64,000 bases of DNA, taken from Prosthecochloris marina (GTDB taxonomy: Bacteria; Bacteroidota; Chlorobiia; Chlorobiales; Chlorobiaceae). The stretch is taken from positions 124,001 to 188,000 of the forward strand of contig NZ_PDNZ01000003.1 in NCBI RefSeq assembly GCF_003182595.1, in the 5' to 3' direction. Shown piece by piece: positions 19,301 to 28,766 of this stretch (its first letter is position 1; each line of letters starts with the position of its first letter). The translations under genes and the position numbers were made by a program. The notes under the pieces are model-generated. The model searched no databases, had not been told where the DNA came from, and worked only from the letters and a program-made list of their open reading frames with translations.

Positions 19301-20872
19301 TTCGATACTGCAGAAGGCACCATTCCGGCTAAACTCACGGTAAAAGGCGCAACACCCAAGCCGGACATTTATTTCAGCGCGGAACTCATGGATACGGAAA
19401 TAACCGTAACCCCGACTGAAACGGTCTACCGCCTGTCCGGATCAATCGTCATTACCCCTCAGAAAGCCGATTTCAGGAAAATCACCATCCAAGATGCCGT
19501 TGGGGGAACCGGGAGAATCAGCGGATCGGTCGGCATTGAAAACCTTGAAGCAACAACGATCGACTTTGTCGCATCGTTTGAAAATCTTTTACTGTTTAAC
19601 AAGCAGGACAAAAAAGATGAAACCTCTTTCGGCACCATTACCGGCACATCCGACAAGGTTCGCTTCTATGGCGAGGTTTCCCAACCGATTCTTACCGGCA
19701 ACCTGCTGATTACCGACGCCAATTTCACACTGTACAGAACAGGTTCCAATGAAAGCGCAAAATACATCGGAGTAGAACGTTTCGTAACATTCGTTCCTCG
19801 TCACCCCGAGTCTGTCGACCCTGCAGATGCCGAAGACCCGTCAGAGCTGGAAACTCCTGAATTTTATTACACTCTCATCGATATCATTCAGATTCAAAAC
19901 CTCAAGCTGCAAAGTGGCGCTCCGCTGAAATACAACATGATATTTGACAGAACACGAAGCGAACAGCTTGAGACCACGTTGCAGAACTTTTCGCTTATCG
20001 TCAACAAAAACCAGCAAAGCTATCGTTTATTTGGCTCTGTCAACATCTCTTCGGGTAAGTACAGATTTTCCAACAGCAATTTCGACCTTGAAGATGGCGG
20101 CAGAATTGCCTGGAACAACGTCGATATAAGAGATGGCGTCATGGAAAATCTTTTTGGAAGAAAATTCGTCAACGCATCGAACGCACAAACAGGCGAAAGC
20201 GATAACGTTCGTCTTCTGCTGGCAATTCAGGGAACGCTGAATAATCCTGATGTCCAAATGGGCTACTATCTTAACGATGATTCACAGCCATATTCTTCTG
20301 AAAACATGATTGGCAACCAAAGCAGCAAAATCGATCCGAACGCTGAACTCAATGTAGTTTCACTTCTGCTAACCAAACAGTGGTATGCCCGCCCTGGCAG
20401 TCAGGGTAGCCTCGGCAGCGTACCGTTCTCTAGTGTGGGGCTTTCTGCCGGAACCGGTTTGCTTTCATCACAGATCTCCCGGTTTGTCGAAGATTTCGCA
20501 GGTTTCGAGAGCTTTAGTGTGAATGTCGGTCTCGACGATCAGGGATCTCTCAGCGGTCTTGAATTTTCATTGGCGTTCCTTGTTCCGGGAACCGGAGGAA
20601 AAGTACGGTTCATAGGAACCGGAAGCAGTCCCGACATAGGCAAAACCGCTCTTTTCGACTATTATGGCAACAGCCAGCAACTTGAATACCGTGTCACTCC
20701 CAAACTTTTCTTTGAGGCCTACCGCTCATACGGCCTTTTTGGTAACGATGTTACAACAACGAATCTCCTTGAACCCCAGGAAACCTATGGGGTGAGTCTT
20801 TCGTACAGAGAACGGTTCTATAACTGGGAACAGTTTTGGGACAGGGTACTTGGCACCGGAAAGGAAAAATAA
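16370..20872 (+). CDS. tamB: TamB-type translocation and assembly module protein (DUF490)
   Basis: 1500 residues from a TTG start (MDKVKQYILGFAIGVSALVL). It has a single N-terminal membrane helix (residues about 8-30), then a very long beta-rich, Ser/Thr/Asn-rich region with AsmA-like repeats. The C-terminal DUF490 part includes FSLIVNKNQQSYRLFGSVNI, YRFSNSNFDLEDGG, SLLLTKQWYAR and KLFFEAYRSYGLFGND. TamB spans the periplasm and is linked to outer-membrane protein assembly and phospholipid transport. No TamA gene is adjacent. A 244-base gap precedes it. A small palindrome (TTCGGT/ACCGAA, 20875-20889) follows the stop but lacks a T run. Confidence 0.88.
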   Translation: MDKVKQYILGFAIGVSALVLALAIILAVVLNSGSLDQLVKQRVIDYFNGEFQGKLRIEKIDLLFPSKITLHKPELYRKNVDKPDISAEKLIVNLNVLRLLSSTSSITLHSLKADSLFFHLERYSDGKTNIEDIFAPRKAAVTETPTLERFQCDNLEIYNCSAEYLDFKNKGKEPDRLDIENINFRGKRFRYSHQNISGIVREIQFYVPQSNFQLREGSAKLSFTNKRVEILDLKAKTSKSDAVLSMGLYEFDIFSSEHAEQHANSLAMLSVVSAAVHTDDLELFLPENPLPSGLYRISGNAEGRLRKIDIDNAVLSHKNSTLKLKGELLNLNQPEFLGFRLETDSSRISRGFLQAAITDTTLKSLVKPAGDLEVSGYGQGNMNELYTELSIGTEAGDARVSLQTEITENTPASYNGEFAFQNFDFHRFLVEDTTTASGITCTGTFSGSGLSPQPLEAAVSIDFQDSYWQQQELTEGNIVLTYKNNVLTTGCSISEGNTNVSLNGKIDWSSEVPFYEGNGSAANIDLSKILSSEKVRSNLTFSARLRGEHFDPEKLNGNISILFNESTVNDYKFRNGSELTFQITQKSPISRVNLKSDFLDFSAEGQYTFREFLAGINLTTLSATREIAKNNIWSTTLPDPAAESIEKDFSADYTLTVRDISPLAVFFPLEKYELSGKASGKSYRSNDNLHFTSSINIEKLGHETAFSVDNTTITIAAEYNDTGFIRTSVEAKASILQTGWHNIEQLSLKADYGNSGVRTRLELGVPDIQRLLSADIAATRNGNLYNVTLNDFSVTDPGGNGWTANKGAKLDIGRNYSRLYELKARNREQAITCNGLLSNELTGLFECSIENLDLEELQIFFPEATLQGSISSSLRISGSSNAKTATLKLTGQNLAYDDVIIGSINLQASHKGQRLNAEFTTGRMSPEPLNDLEGNASIPLRINWFPLEYSIPENQPVSASCSSDHLSAEILELLLPFFDTAEGTIPAKLTVKGATPKPDIYFSAELMDTEITVTPTETVYRLSGSIVITPQKADFRKITIQDAVGGTGRISGSVGIENLEATTIDFVASFENLLLFNKQDKKDETSFGTITGTSDKVRFYGEVSQPILTGNLLITDANFTLYRTGSNESAKYIGVERFVTFVPRHPESVDPADAEDPSELETPEFYYTLIDIIQIQNLKLQSGAPLKYNMIFDRTRSEQLETTLQNFSLIVNKNQQSYRLFGSVNISSGKYRFSNSNFDLEDGGRIAWNNVDIRDGVMENLFGRKFVNASNAQTGESDNVRLLLAIQGTLNNPDVQMGYYLNDDSQPYSSENMIGNQSSKIDPNAELNVVSLLLTKQWYARPGSQGSLGSVPFSSVGLSAGTGLLSSQISRFVEDFAGFESFSVNVGLDDQGSLSGLEFSLAFLVPGTGGKVRFIGTGSSPDIGKTALFDYYGNSQQLEYRVTPKLFFEAYRSYGLFGNDVTTTNLLEPQETYGVSLSYRERFYNWEQFWDRVLGTGKEK

Positions 20873-20982
20873 TATTCGGTTTAACCGAACGATACAAGCA
20901 TTTTACGATGATTCGTGTACATTGTCTGTAACAATGTGCCATATGCCCTGTTAACGGTTTAATATATGATGATAAAACATAC

Positions 20983-22224
20983 ATGAACCTAAAAAACAAA
21001 AACATTCTACTGGGAATCTGCGCCGGCATTGCCGCCTACAAAATACCAGCACTTATCCGGCTCCTGAAAAAACAGGGAGCAAACGTTCGGGTTCTGGCTA
21101 CACAGGCAGCCACCAGATTCGTAACTGAACTTACTCTGTCAACCTTGTCACAGGAACCGGTATACACCGATATTTTCCCTGATAGTTTTTCAACAGAAGA
21201 AGACTGGACAAAACACATTTCAATGGGAGAGTGGGCTGACATGTATGTCATTGCACCTGCTACTGCAAACACTATTGCAAAACTCAGTGCAGGCATATGT
21301 GATGATATGCTATCAGCTTCTTTTATCACACTTCGTCCGAACAAACCGAAACTTATTTTTCCCGCAATGGATGGCGAAATGTTCACATCAGCATCGGTTC
21401 AGAGAAACCTTGCCTGGCTCTCGAGGAATGGCTGCACAGTCATCAACCCTGAGAGCGGTGAACTTGCATCAGGCCAATGCGGAACAGGAAGAATGCCTGA
21501 ACCCGAAGCAATCGTAAAAATTATTGAAACAACTGAAACAACTGTTGAAGCAACACCCCGTCTCTCGAAACTTCAGGAAAAATCCATTGTCATAACTGCG
21601 GGACCAACAAGAGAAAAAATCGATGATGTACGTTTTATCTCCAACTATTCCTCGGGAAAAATGGGATTTGCTCTTGCCACATCTGCAGCAAAGAGAGGAG
21701 CGAAGGTAACGTTGGTCACCGGCCCGGTTCACTTGCCGACCCCAGAAGGTGTTGACCGGCTGGATATAGAAAGCACCGAAGAAATGGACCTTGCTGTAAA
21801 AGAACACTATCAGTCCTGTGATATTTTTATAGGAGCTGCTGCAGTAGCAGACTACAGGCCCGCAAATTATGTTACCGGCAAGCTCAAAAAAAACAGCAAA
21901 ACCATGGAAATTAATCTTGTCAGAAACCCTGATATTCTTGCTGGTTTCTCAAAACAGAAAAAAAAGCACCAAATCGCAATCGGCTTTTCTCTTGAAACCG
22001 CAGGAAACCTCGATAACGCTAAGGAAAAATTGGAGCAGAAGCAACTGGACCTGGTTGCTTACAACACGTTTGACGGCAAAACATCAGGTTTCGAAGTCGA
22101 CACCAATATTTTGACACTGATAGACAAGCATATGAACGTCTACGAACTGCCGTTACTCGGTAAACACGAAGCTGCTGAACGAATGCTCGATATCGTCGAA
22201 GAACTCATAAACAGCGACAAGTAA
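20983..22224 (+). CDS. coaBC: Bifunctional phosphopantothenoylcysteine decarboxylase / phosphopantothenate-cysteine ligase
   Basis: 413 residues. The N-terminal flavoprotein half (CoaC, about 1-180) begins ILLGICAGIAAYKIPALIRL and contains APATANTIAKLSAGICDDML and PAMDGEMF, the Met-loop region. The C-terminal half (CoaB, about 195-413) has ITAGPTREKIDDVRFISNYS plus SGKMG, and AAAVADYRPANYVTGKLKK with the ligase lysine. It converts 4-phosphopantothenate to 4-phosphopantetheine in coenzyme A synthesis, using CTP and cysteine. Both halves look intact. It stands alone between tamB and the uracil-DNA glycosylase gene. Confidence 0.95.
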   Translation: MNLKNKNILLGICAGIAAYKIPALIRLLKKQGANVRVLATQAATRFVTELTLSTLSQEPVYTDIFPDSFSTEEDWTKHISMGEWADMYVIAPATANTIAKLSAGICDDMLSASFITLRPNKPKLIFPAMDGEMFTSASVQRNLAWLSRNGCTVINPESGELASGQCGTGRMPEPEAIVKIIETTETTVEATPRLSKLQEKSIVITAGPTREKIDDVRFISNYSSGKMGFALATSAAKRGAKVTLVTGPVHLPTPEGVDRLDIESTEEMDLAVKEHYQSCDIFIGAAAVADYRPANYVTGKLKKNSKTMEINLVRNPDILAGFSKQKKKHQIAIGFSLETAGNLDNAKEKLEQKQLDLVAYNTFDGKTSGFEVDTNILTLIDKHMNVYELPLLGKHEAAERMLDIVEELINSDK

Positions 22225-22303
22225 CAAAAACGCCGGTTAAGTTTGCTGGCTATCCAGCTATCAAGCATTGACCATAAACAGAAACCTTTTCTATACGCCA
22301 ATC

Positions 22304-22921
22304 ATGCAGGGATCTCTCTTTGAAGATGATAGCTCCATTAACGCACAAAAGGAATCTGCAGCTCGATTCCGGGACTTAAACGACCTTTACGAACAGTCAA
22401 AAGACTGTACCAAATGCCGCCTTGCCGAAACCCGCAACAATTTTGTATTTGGAGAAGGAAACCCTAAGGCTCAAATTGTAGTCATAGGAGAAGCCCCCGG
22501 AGCCGAAGAAGATGCACAGGGACGGCCTTTCGTAGGACGCTCTGGAAAACTTCTGGACAAAATACTCGAAGCGATCGGTTTTTCGAGAGAAGATGTGTTT
22601 ATTTGCAATATCATCAAGTGTCGTCCTCCAGAAAATCGCAACCCGAACCTTGATGAAATCCAGAGTTGCATGCCTTGGCTGAAAATTCAGTTGCAGTTGA
22701 TTAAACCAAAAGTTCTATTGCTCTTGGGAAGGGTAGCGGCAAACACGGTACTGGATAACAAACAGTCTATGGCAAACCTCAGGGGCAGGATTCTTCGATG
22801 GAACGGTTACGATGTCATCGTAACATATCATCCGGCCGCTCTTTTACGCAATCCGAACTGGAAACGCCACTGCTGGGAAGACGTAAAGATGCTTCGGAGT
22901 CATTATGATAACATGTGTTGA
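22304..22921 (+). CDS. Uracil-DNA glycosylase, family 4 (iron-sulfur)
   Basis: 205 residues from ATG 22304 (MQGSLFEDD); a TTG 36 bases upstream would add 12 residues. [10 protein letters not shown] plus [12 protein letters not shown] and SCMPWL supply the four cysteines of the 4Fe-4S cluster. [15 protein letters not shown] is motif 1 (water-activating loop), and [13 protein letters not shown] contains the HP(S/A) DNA-intercalation motif. It removes uracil from DNA in base-excision repair. It lies 79 bases after coaBC on the same strand. Confidence 0.92.
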   Translation: MQGSLFEDDSSINAQKESAARFRDLNDLYEQSKDCTKCRLAETRNNFVFGEGNPKAQIVVIGEAPGAEEDAQGRPFVGRSGKLLDKILEAIGFSREDVFICNIIKCRPPENRNPNLDEIQSCMPWLKIQLQLIKPKVLLLLGRVAANTVLDNKQSMANLRGRILRWNGYDVIVTYHPAALLRNPNWKRHCWEDVKMLRSHYDNMC

Positions 22922-23094
22922 ACAGGTTCGATGTTATATTAAAAGTTAAATTGAAAAATTGAACATGTAGTGCCGATGTTCCTTGTTTGGCTGCTTGCAG
23001 AAGGAAATTGGCGAGCAGAACAGTTTATTGATCGAATATAGAGAAGATTACTGATACTTACTGACGATTGTTGACAAGGTTATCACGTAGTACC

Positions 23095-24675
23095 ATGAAG
23101 CAAGCAACGGCCAGAAAACATAACAAACCTCGGCTTGACCTGAGCAAGGATATCGATTTTTCGCAGGAAAGCAGGATCCCCCCTTACTCTACAGAAATAG
23201 AGCAGGAAGTATTGGCCTGTATTCTGCTTGAAGGAGAACCTATCGAACAGGTCATTCAGATTTTCGGTGAAAGTGGAGAAAAGGTGTTTTACGAGCAGCG
23301 TCATCAACTTATTTACAAGGCGATGCTTTCACTCTATCAGAAACGACAGGCCATAGACATCATTACCGTCAGCGAGGAACTATCCCGCATGAACGAACTT
23401 GCAAACGTCGGTGGCCGACAATACCTCGCAGAGCTCACCAACAAGGTTGTCAGTTCCGCAAACATCGAGTATTACGCCAAACTTGCCAAGGAAAAATACC
23501 TTTACCGGAAACTTATCTCTATTTCATCTCATATATCCAGTGCATCGTACAGCTCCACCATAGATGTTTTCGATCTCGTTGAACTTGCATCACAGCAGTT
23601 CTTCAGCATATCCCAGGCCGGCATAAAGAAAAAAGCCTCGAATATCAAGGAATTGCTGAAAAACGCAACAAGGATGCTCGAGTCCCTAAGTTCATCACAG
23701 ACTTCGGTAACCGGAACGTCATCTGGTTTTTCAGAACTCGATGATCTGACCGCAGGCTTCCAGCCATCGGATCTTATCATCATAGCCGCACGCCCCTCTG
23801 CTGGCAAAACAGCATTTTCCCTGGCCCTTGCCAGAAATGCTGCAGTTGATTTCGACACCCCAGTATTGTTCTTCAGCCTTGAAATGGCTGAAATTCAGCT
23901 TGCCGTAAGGCTCATGTGCGCTGAAGCCTATGTTGAATCGCAGGCAGTCAGAACAGGTAGAATAACCCCTGAAATGATGGGCAAGATCATCAACAGTATG
24001 GACGCCCTTGCCGACTCCAAACTCTTTATCGACGATACACCTGGCATCTCGATCATGGAGCTTATGGCAAAAGCCAGAAGGATGAAGCAGGAACACAACA
24101 TCGGTATGGTTGTCGTCGATTATCTTCAGCTGGTTACTCCTGTCCGGGATGGTAAATCAAATCGTGAACAGGAAATAGCCCAGATTTCACGATCTCTTAA
24201 AGCTCTTGCCAAGGAGCTTAACATTCCGATCATCTCACTTGCCCAGCTTAACCGCTCGGTTGAACAGCGTTCAGGGGACAGACGCCCTCAGTTAAGTGAC
24301 CTCAGAGAATCGGGCTCCATAGAACAGGATGCAGATGTGGTCATGTTTTTATCCCGACCGGAAATGTATGGCAAAAGCACCTTCGACGATGGTACATCAA
24401 CGAAAGATATCATCGAAATTATCATTGGCAAGCAGAGAAATGGTCCGATTGGAGACATTCGACTCCGGTTCCTGAAAAACTACGGCCGCTTTCTTTCCAC
24501 AGCAAACGTTTACAGCATGGACAATTATGGAGAAGCGACCTCCAATGGGCCGGAGAACACGACGAAACCGCCGCCTCCACAACTACAGCCTCCGTTGCCG
24601 GAACCGCCATCTCCACCAGGCTCAGAAGGCTCGTCGCCAGACACATTTATTGCACCTGACGATGCACCGTTCTGA
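23095..24675 (+). CDS. dnaB: Replicative DNA helicase DnaB
   Basis: 526 residues from ATG 23095. The N-terminal helical domain (PPYSTEIEQEVLACILLE) is followed by a RecA-like motor with Walker A ARPSAGKTAFSL, the VVDYLQLV Walker B region, and SLAQLNRSVEQR plus DLRESGSIEQDADVVMFL. It is the hexameric 5'-3' helicase at replication forks. Canonical sequence ends at RLRFLKNYGRFLS. Here about 55 more residues follow, with a proline-rich run (PPPPQLQPPLPEPPSPP) and an acidic end, an unusual tail for DnaB. The frame also opens upstream from a TTG, but the ATG fits the family better. Confidence 0.94.
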   Translation: MKQATARKHNKPRLDLSKDIDFSQESRIPPYSTEIEQEVLACILLEGEPIEQVIQIFGESGEKVFYEQRHQLIYKAMLSLYQKRQAIDIITVSEELSRMNELANVGGRQYLAELTNKVVSSANIEYYAKLAKEKYLYRKLISISSHISSASYSSTIDVFDLVELASQQFFSISQAGIKKKASNIKELLKNATRMLESLSSSQTSVTGTSSGFSELDDLTAGFQPSDLIIIAARPSAGKTAFSLALARNAAVDFDTPVLFFSLEMAEIQLAVRLMCAEAYVESQAVRTGRITPEMMGKIINSMDALADSKLFIDDTPGISIMELMAKARRMKQEHNIGMVVVDYLQLVTPVRDGKSNREQEIAQISRSLKALAKELNIPIISLAQLNRSVEQRSGDRRPQLSDLRESGSIEQDADVVMFLSRPEMYGKSTFDDGTSTKDIIEIIIGKQRNGPIGDIRLRFLKNYGRFLSTANVYSMDNYGEATSNGPENTTKPPPPQLQPPLPEPPSPPGSEGSSPDTFIAPDDAPF

Positions 24676-24694
24676 GTACATTGAACATCAACAA

Positions 24695-24732
24695 GCCAAA
24701 GCCAGTAAGCCTGCATTTCGGTGGGCTTTGGC
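24695..24732 (+). terminator. Hairpin after dnaB
   Basis: GCCAAAGCC at 24695-24703 pairs perfectly with GGCTTTGGC at 24724-24732 around a 20-base loop, starting 20 bases after the dnaB stop. No T run follows on the + strand, so it could be a Rho-assisted terminator or an RNA-stabilising hairpin between dnaB and ptsI. Confidence 0.4.
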
Positions 24733-24769
24733 AAGAATAAAAAACGGGCTATAGTAAAGTCATTGTGTT

Positions 24770-26551
24770 ATGAACGACCAACAACACCTCCCGGACAATC
24801 AGTCGCAAGAACATGTATTTCACGGTATCGGAGCCTCGAAAGGCATTGCTATCGGACCTGCCTATCTTTTTGTTCACAAAGAGATTGAGAACTCTTATGA
24901 CAAACTGGAACCGGAAAAATTAGAACATGAAATAGAAAAGTTTCTTGAGGCGCTGCAGCGATCAGAAAAAGAACTGGAAAAAATCGAACGGGTCACAACA
25001 CAAAAACTTGGGCAGGCATATTCAGATCTTTTTCGGGCACAGATCATGTTGCTTCACGATCAGGTATTGATAGAAAGTATTATCAGGCGAATCCGTGATG
25101 AGAAGAAACCGGCACAATTGGTCATTGACGAAGAGTTTGATAATTACCTTGAGCATTTCAAAAAATCATCTGAATTGCTGTTTCAGGAAAGGGCCCAGGA
25201 TCTTGTCGACATTAAAAACCGGATTATCAGAAACCTTCACAACCAAAAACTGCAATCGAAGATACCCGAAGGCATGATCATAGTCTCTACTTGCCTTTCT
25301 CCTGCCGATATCATTTTGTTCAGCAGAAACAACGTCAAAGGATTCGTCACCGAAACAGGAGGCATAACATCCCACATTTCTCTTATCTGTAAATCACTGA
25401 ATATCCCGATCATCGTCGGACTCAGCAATTTCACCCAAAAGATATCTATGGGAACCCCTCTTGTTATCAATGGTGGTGATGGAACAGCGATCGCTTACCC
25501 TGATGAGGGCACTGTCAGAAATTATATGGATAAAATGACAGAAGAATCGAAAATAGAAGCTGTTGCCAGCAAACTTGCAAACGCTCCTGCTGTAACGAAA
25601 TGTGGCATAAGGTTACATTTTTATTCAAATATCGACGTCAAGGAGGAAATCCCATCCATACGTTCTGCCGGTGCTGAAGGGGTGGGACTTTTCAGAAGCG
25701 AAAACCTCTTTATCGATAACACCAAACCGCCAAGGGAAACAGAACAAACCGAATACTACAGGGAAATGGCCGAAGCCCTTAACCCTGAACCGCTTGTCAT
25801 ACGCCTGTTTGACATTGGGGGGGATAAACTGATCTACTCCCCGATCAGCGAACCCAACCCGAACCTTGGCTGGAGAGGCATACGAATATTGATAGACGTA
25901 CCGGAAATCCTTGACGCTCAGCTCCGAGCCATTTTAAAAGCCAACGGATCGGAAAACATACAGATTCTACTACCCATGATCTCTTCACTTGACGAAATCA
26001 TGGCTATACGGGACACACTCGAAAAACATGTCACAGAGCTTGATAAATCCGAGATCCGTTTCACGAAACCCGAACTCGGTGCCATGATTGAAATACCTGC
26101 AGCGGTAGAAATCATCGATGAAATCACCAAAGCCGTCGATTTTATCAGCATAGGCACAAACGACCTGACACAATACACACTAGCCGTAGACAGAAACAAC
26201 GAAATCGTTCAGGATCTTTTCGATAAATTTCATCCGGCAATACTTCGGCAGTTGCACAGGATTATCACTACCGCATGCAGCAATAACTGTCGTGTATCAC
26301 TCTGCGGCGACATGGGCTCGGACCCCCTTGCACTGCCGTTCCTGGTTGGGTGCGGCTTGAAAGAGTTCAGCGTCGTAAGTGCCGATATTCCTCAGTTAAA
26401 AGCATTGGCCCGTCGTTTTACCGTCGATGAAACGAGAGAACTCGTCAAAGATTGCCTCAGCTTGCCAACAGCATCGAAAATAAAAGACAGACTGAAAAAA
26501 TTCCAGGCTAACCTTACGGTTACGCAGGCAGAAGAAACAGGTGACAAATAA
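24770..26551 (+). CDS. ptsI: Phosphoenolpyruvate-protein phosphotransferase (PTS enzyme I)
   Basis: 593 residues. The N-terminal part (IGASKGIAIGPAYLF) leads to the phospho-accepting His in TETGGITSHISLICKSLNIP. The PEP-binding barrel has GVGLFRSENLF, LRLFDIGGDK-like VIRLFDIGGDKL, GAMIEIPAAV, SIGTNDLTQYTLAVDRNN and the active-site Cys in VSLCGDMGSDP. It takes phosphate from PEP and passes it to HPr. No HPr, EIIA or sugar permease gene is in the window, so it may serve a regulatory PTS encoded elsewhere rather than sugar uptake. Confidence 0.93.
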   Translation: MNDQQHLPDNQSQEHVFHGIGASKGIAIGPAYLFVHKEIENSYDKLEPEKLEHEIEKFLEALQRSEKELEKIERVTTQKLGQAYSDLFRAQIMLLHDQVLIESIIRRIRDEKKPAQLVIDEEFDNYLEHFKKSSELLFQERAQDLVDIKNRIIRNLHNQKLQSKIPEGMIIVSTCLSPADIILFSRNNVKGFVTETGGITSHISLICKSLNIPIIVGLSNFTQKISMGTPLVINGGDGTAIAYPDEGTVRNYMDKMTEESKIEAVASKLANAPAVTKCGIRLHFYSNIDVKEEIPSIRSAGAEGVGLFRSENLFIDNTKPPRETEQTEYYREMAEALNPEPLVIRLFDIGGDKLIYSPISEPNPNLGWRGIRILIDVPEILDAQLRAILKANGSENIQILLPMISSLDEIMAIRDTLEKHVTELDKSEIRFTKPELGAMIEIPAAVEIIDEITKAVDFISIGTNDLTQYTLAVDRNNEIVQDLFDKFHPAILRQLHRIITTACSNNCRVSLCGDMGSDPLALPFLVGCGLKEFSVVSADIPQLKALARRFTVDETRELVKDCLSLPTASKIKDRLKKFQANLTVTQAEETGDK

Positions 26552-26562
26552 ACACTGCTCCA

Positions 26563-28665
26563 CTAAAACCCTCGCAGATCTTCGATGGTTGCAGCACGGC
26601 GTTCAGCAGCAAAATAATCTTGTACAAACCGCTCTTCCTTTACCTGCTCGAGCATGGCGCGCAGCATGTTTTTCCTGGACTCCAGATCATTCTTTTCATA
26701 GGTCTTTTTATGAAGCAGAATCAATGCTCTCCCGTCGGAAATCGCTACAGGTTTCGACACACTTCCTGGTTCCATACCGATTATGGCTTCCATCAACCGG
26801 ATATCCCTGCCATAACCGGGAATCTCTTGTTCATTGAAACGAATATTCTCAGCTGTGACAACCGATACACCATCAAGAGCTCCGGCAACAGCATCGAGGT
26901 TACCGTTTTTTTCTTCGAGTAAAGCGGAAAGCTTTTGATCGAGAGCTTCACCTTTTTTTCTTGTCAATAGCTCGGAACGAATGACGCCCTGCAGTTCCTC
27001 ATCCAGTTTTCTATATCCTGAATCATTGTTTCCTGAAACCTGCATAACCAGAAAGCCGGAATCAGTCTGAATGACATCCGAAACAGCCCCCTTTGAAGAA
27101 GTGAATGCAAATCTTGTAATGGTGTTATTATAACCTATCTCCGGAATCATATCTGTTTTTGTAACATAGCCGGTTGTATGCTGGTCAATCCCGAGCGTCT
27201 CGGCAGCCCGATCAAAACCGTTCTCTTCCGCCTCTATCTGGAATTCCGCAGCCTTGCGCCGTGCATTTTCAAGAGTAGCGTCCGAAGGCCTGATGTTCCT
27301 GACAATTTCAGAACAGGTAATTGTTTTCGTATCTCTACCGGTAACACTGATAATGTGGAGGCCATACCTGGTTTCAACAGGTCCGATAAGAGAGCCCGTA
27401 GTTGCACCAAAAACTGCTTCATCAAACTCGGGCACCATGGTATTTCTGGCAAACCAACCGAGATCCCCGCCCTGAGATGACGAACCTTCATCTTGTGAAT
27501 ACTGTTCGGCAAGATCGGCAAATCTTTTCCCTGCACGTATATCCTGCAGTATCACGGCAGCGGTTTCGCGAGCTGCAGCTTCACCCGTAGCATCTCCCTC
27601 CTCGAAAGGAATCAGAATATGCGAGGCTCTGGCAACAGGCTCACCATTGGAAACATCCTTAACCTTTATCAGTCGGTAAGCGTTACGATCTGCAACCGGA
27701 CCGATTATCCCACCTGCTTCGAGACGGCTTTCATCAAAGACATAATCCCCAGCTTCTACCGAAAAATCCGCTCGGGAATACCTTTTGTCAAACGCATCGG
27801 ATCGGTCACTTTGAAGATTCACAAATGCACTGTCGTCATCGGCTTCAGCAAAATTCACAGCAAGCGATTCGAGTTCGTTTTTGACTGACATACTGTCACG
27901 ACTCGAGGGAACTGCTGAAAAAACAGCATAATCCAGGGCTCTTGTTGGTTCCTGGCGAAACATTTCCCGATTTTCATTGTAATAGTCTTCAACCTCCTTA
28001 TCGGTAACCGTAAAAAGCGTGTCATTACCGGCCATGCTATAGGGAACTGGGATGAAAGATGCCGAAAATGAGCCCAACTCCCGATCAACAACAGCCTCGA
28101 GTTCTGCATCGGAAACCCGCACCATTCTATTGAGGGTTTGCTGGAGTTTCTTTTCCACCAACTCTCCCCTGATAATATCTTCGATCCTTATCCAGATCTC
28201 TTTGTTTTCCGGTGCCATCCTTGCTTTTTCAAGTTTTTCGCGATCGATTGAACCGGTTTCCTGATCGAAAAAATTCTGAACGATAACCATCGGAGGGTTG
28301 TCACTCTCGACTGCTGCAACGACTTCTTCATCGCTGACACGAATATTGTATTTCTCCAATTGCTCTTCGAGAATGATCTGGTTGACAACAATATCCCAGG
28401 CCCTTTGGCGCAGCTCTCTTTCGACAGCATCGGTAAGCTCTGCCTGCAATGCCTGACTCCTGAAATTATCAACAAGACTCTCATACACTCTTTCATAATG
28501 CCGATATTCGATCGGTTTTCCATTAACCTTGCCCGCCAGAGCTCCTCCTCCGGAAAAACCGTTAAAATTCATCCCCCATTCAAACACAATAAGGGCAATA
28601 AATGCTGCCACTAACGCGTAAAGAACAAAATGCAGCTTCTCCCTTATCCCTGTTATAACTCCCAT
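26563..28665 (-). CDS. PpiD-like periplasmic peptidyl-prolyl isomerase, membrane anchored (SurA_N plus parvulin)
   Basis: 700 residues. An N-terminal cytoplasmic stub is followed by one membrane helix (LHFVLYALVAAFIALIVFEW), as in PpiD, then a SurA_N-like helical region (GKVNGKPIEYRHYERVYE) and a parvulin domain around residues 345-450 (ASHILIPFEEGDATGEAA, GGDLGWFARNTMVPEFDEAV). A second parvulin-like/C-terminal helical region follows. It folds outer-membrane and secreted proteins leaving the Sec channel. Convergent with ptsI (12 bases between stops) and 101 bases downstream of pcm, with which it may be co-transcribed. Confidence 0.87.
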   Translation of the reverse strand: MGVITGIREKLHFVLYALVAAFIALIVFEWGMNFNGFSGGGALAGKVNGKPIEYRHYERVYESLVDNFRSQALQAELTDAVERELRQRAWDIVVNQIILEEQLEKYNIRVSDEEVVAAVESDNPPMVIVQNFFDQETGSIDREKLEKARMAPENKEIWIRIEDIIRGELVEKKLQQTLNRMVRVSDAELEAVVDRELGSFSASFIPVPYSMAGNDTLFTVTDKEVEDYYNENREMFRQEPTRALDYAVFSAVPSSRDSMSVKNELESLAVNFAEADDDSAFVNLQSDRSDAFDKRYSRADFSVEAGDYVFDESRLEAGGIIGPVADRNAYRLIKVKDVSNGEPVARASHILIPFEEGDATGEAAARETAAVILQDIRAGKRFADLAEQYSQDEGSSSQGGDLGWFARNTMVPEFDEAVFGATTGSLIGPVETRYGLHIISVTGRDTKTITCSEIVRNIRPSDATLENARRKAAEFQIEAEENGFDRAAETLGIDQHTTGYVTKTDMIPEIGYNNTITRFAFTSSKGAVSDVIQTDSGFLVMQVSGNNDSGYRKLDEELQGVIRSELLTRKKGEALDQKLSALLEEKNGNLDAVAGALDGVSVVTAENIRFNEQEIPGYGRDIRLMEAIIGMEPGSVSKPVAISDGRALILLHKKTYEKNDLESRKNMLRAMLEQVKEERFVQDYFAAERRAATIEDLRGF

Positions 28666-28766
28666 GTCACAACGATTTTCTGGTTATTCAGTTTTATTTT
28701 GTTTTGCCAACTATACGCAAAGCATTCAAGTGAAATCCCGGCAGCTCTCCACTGCCGGCTGACGAA

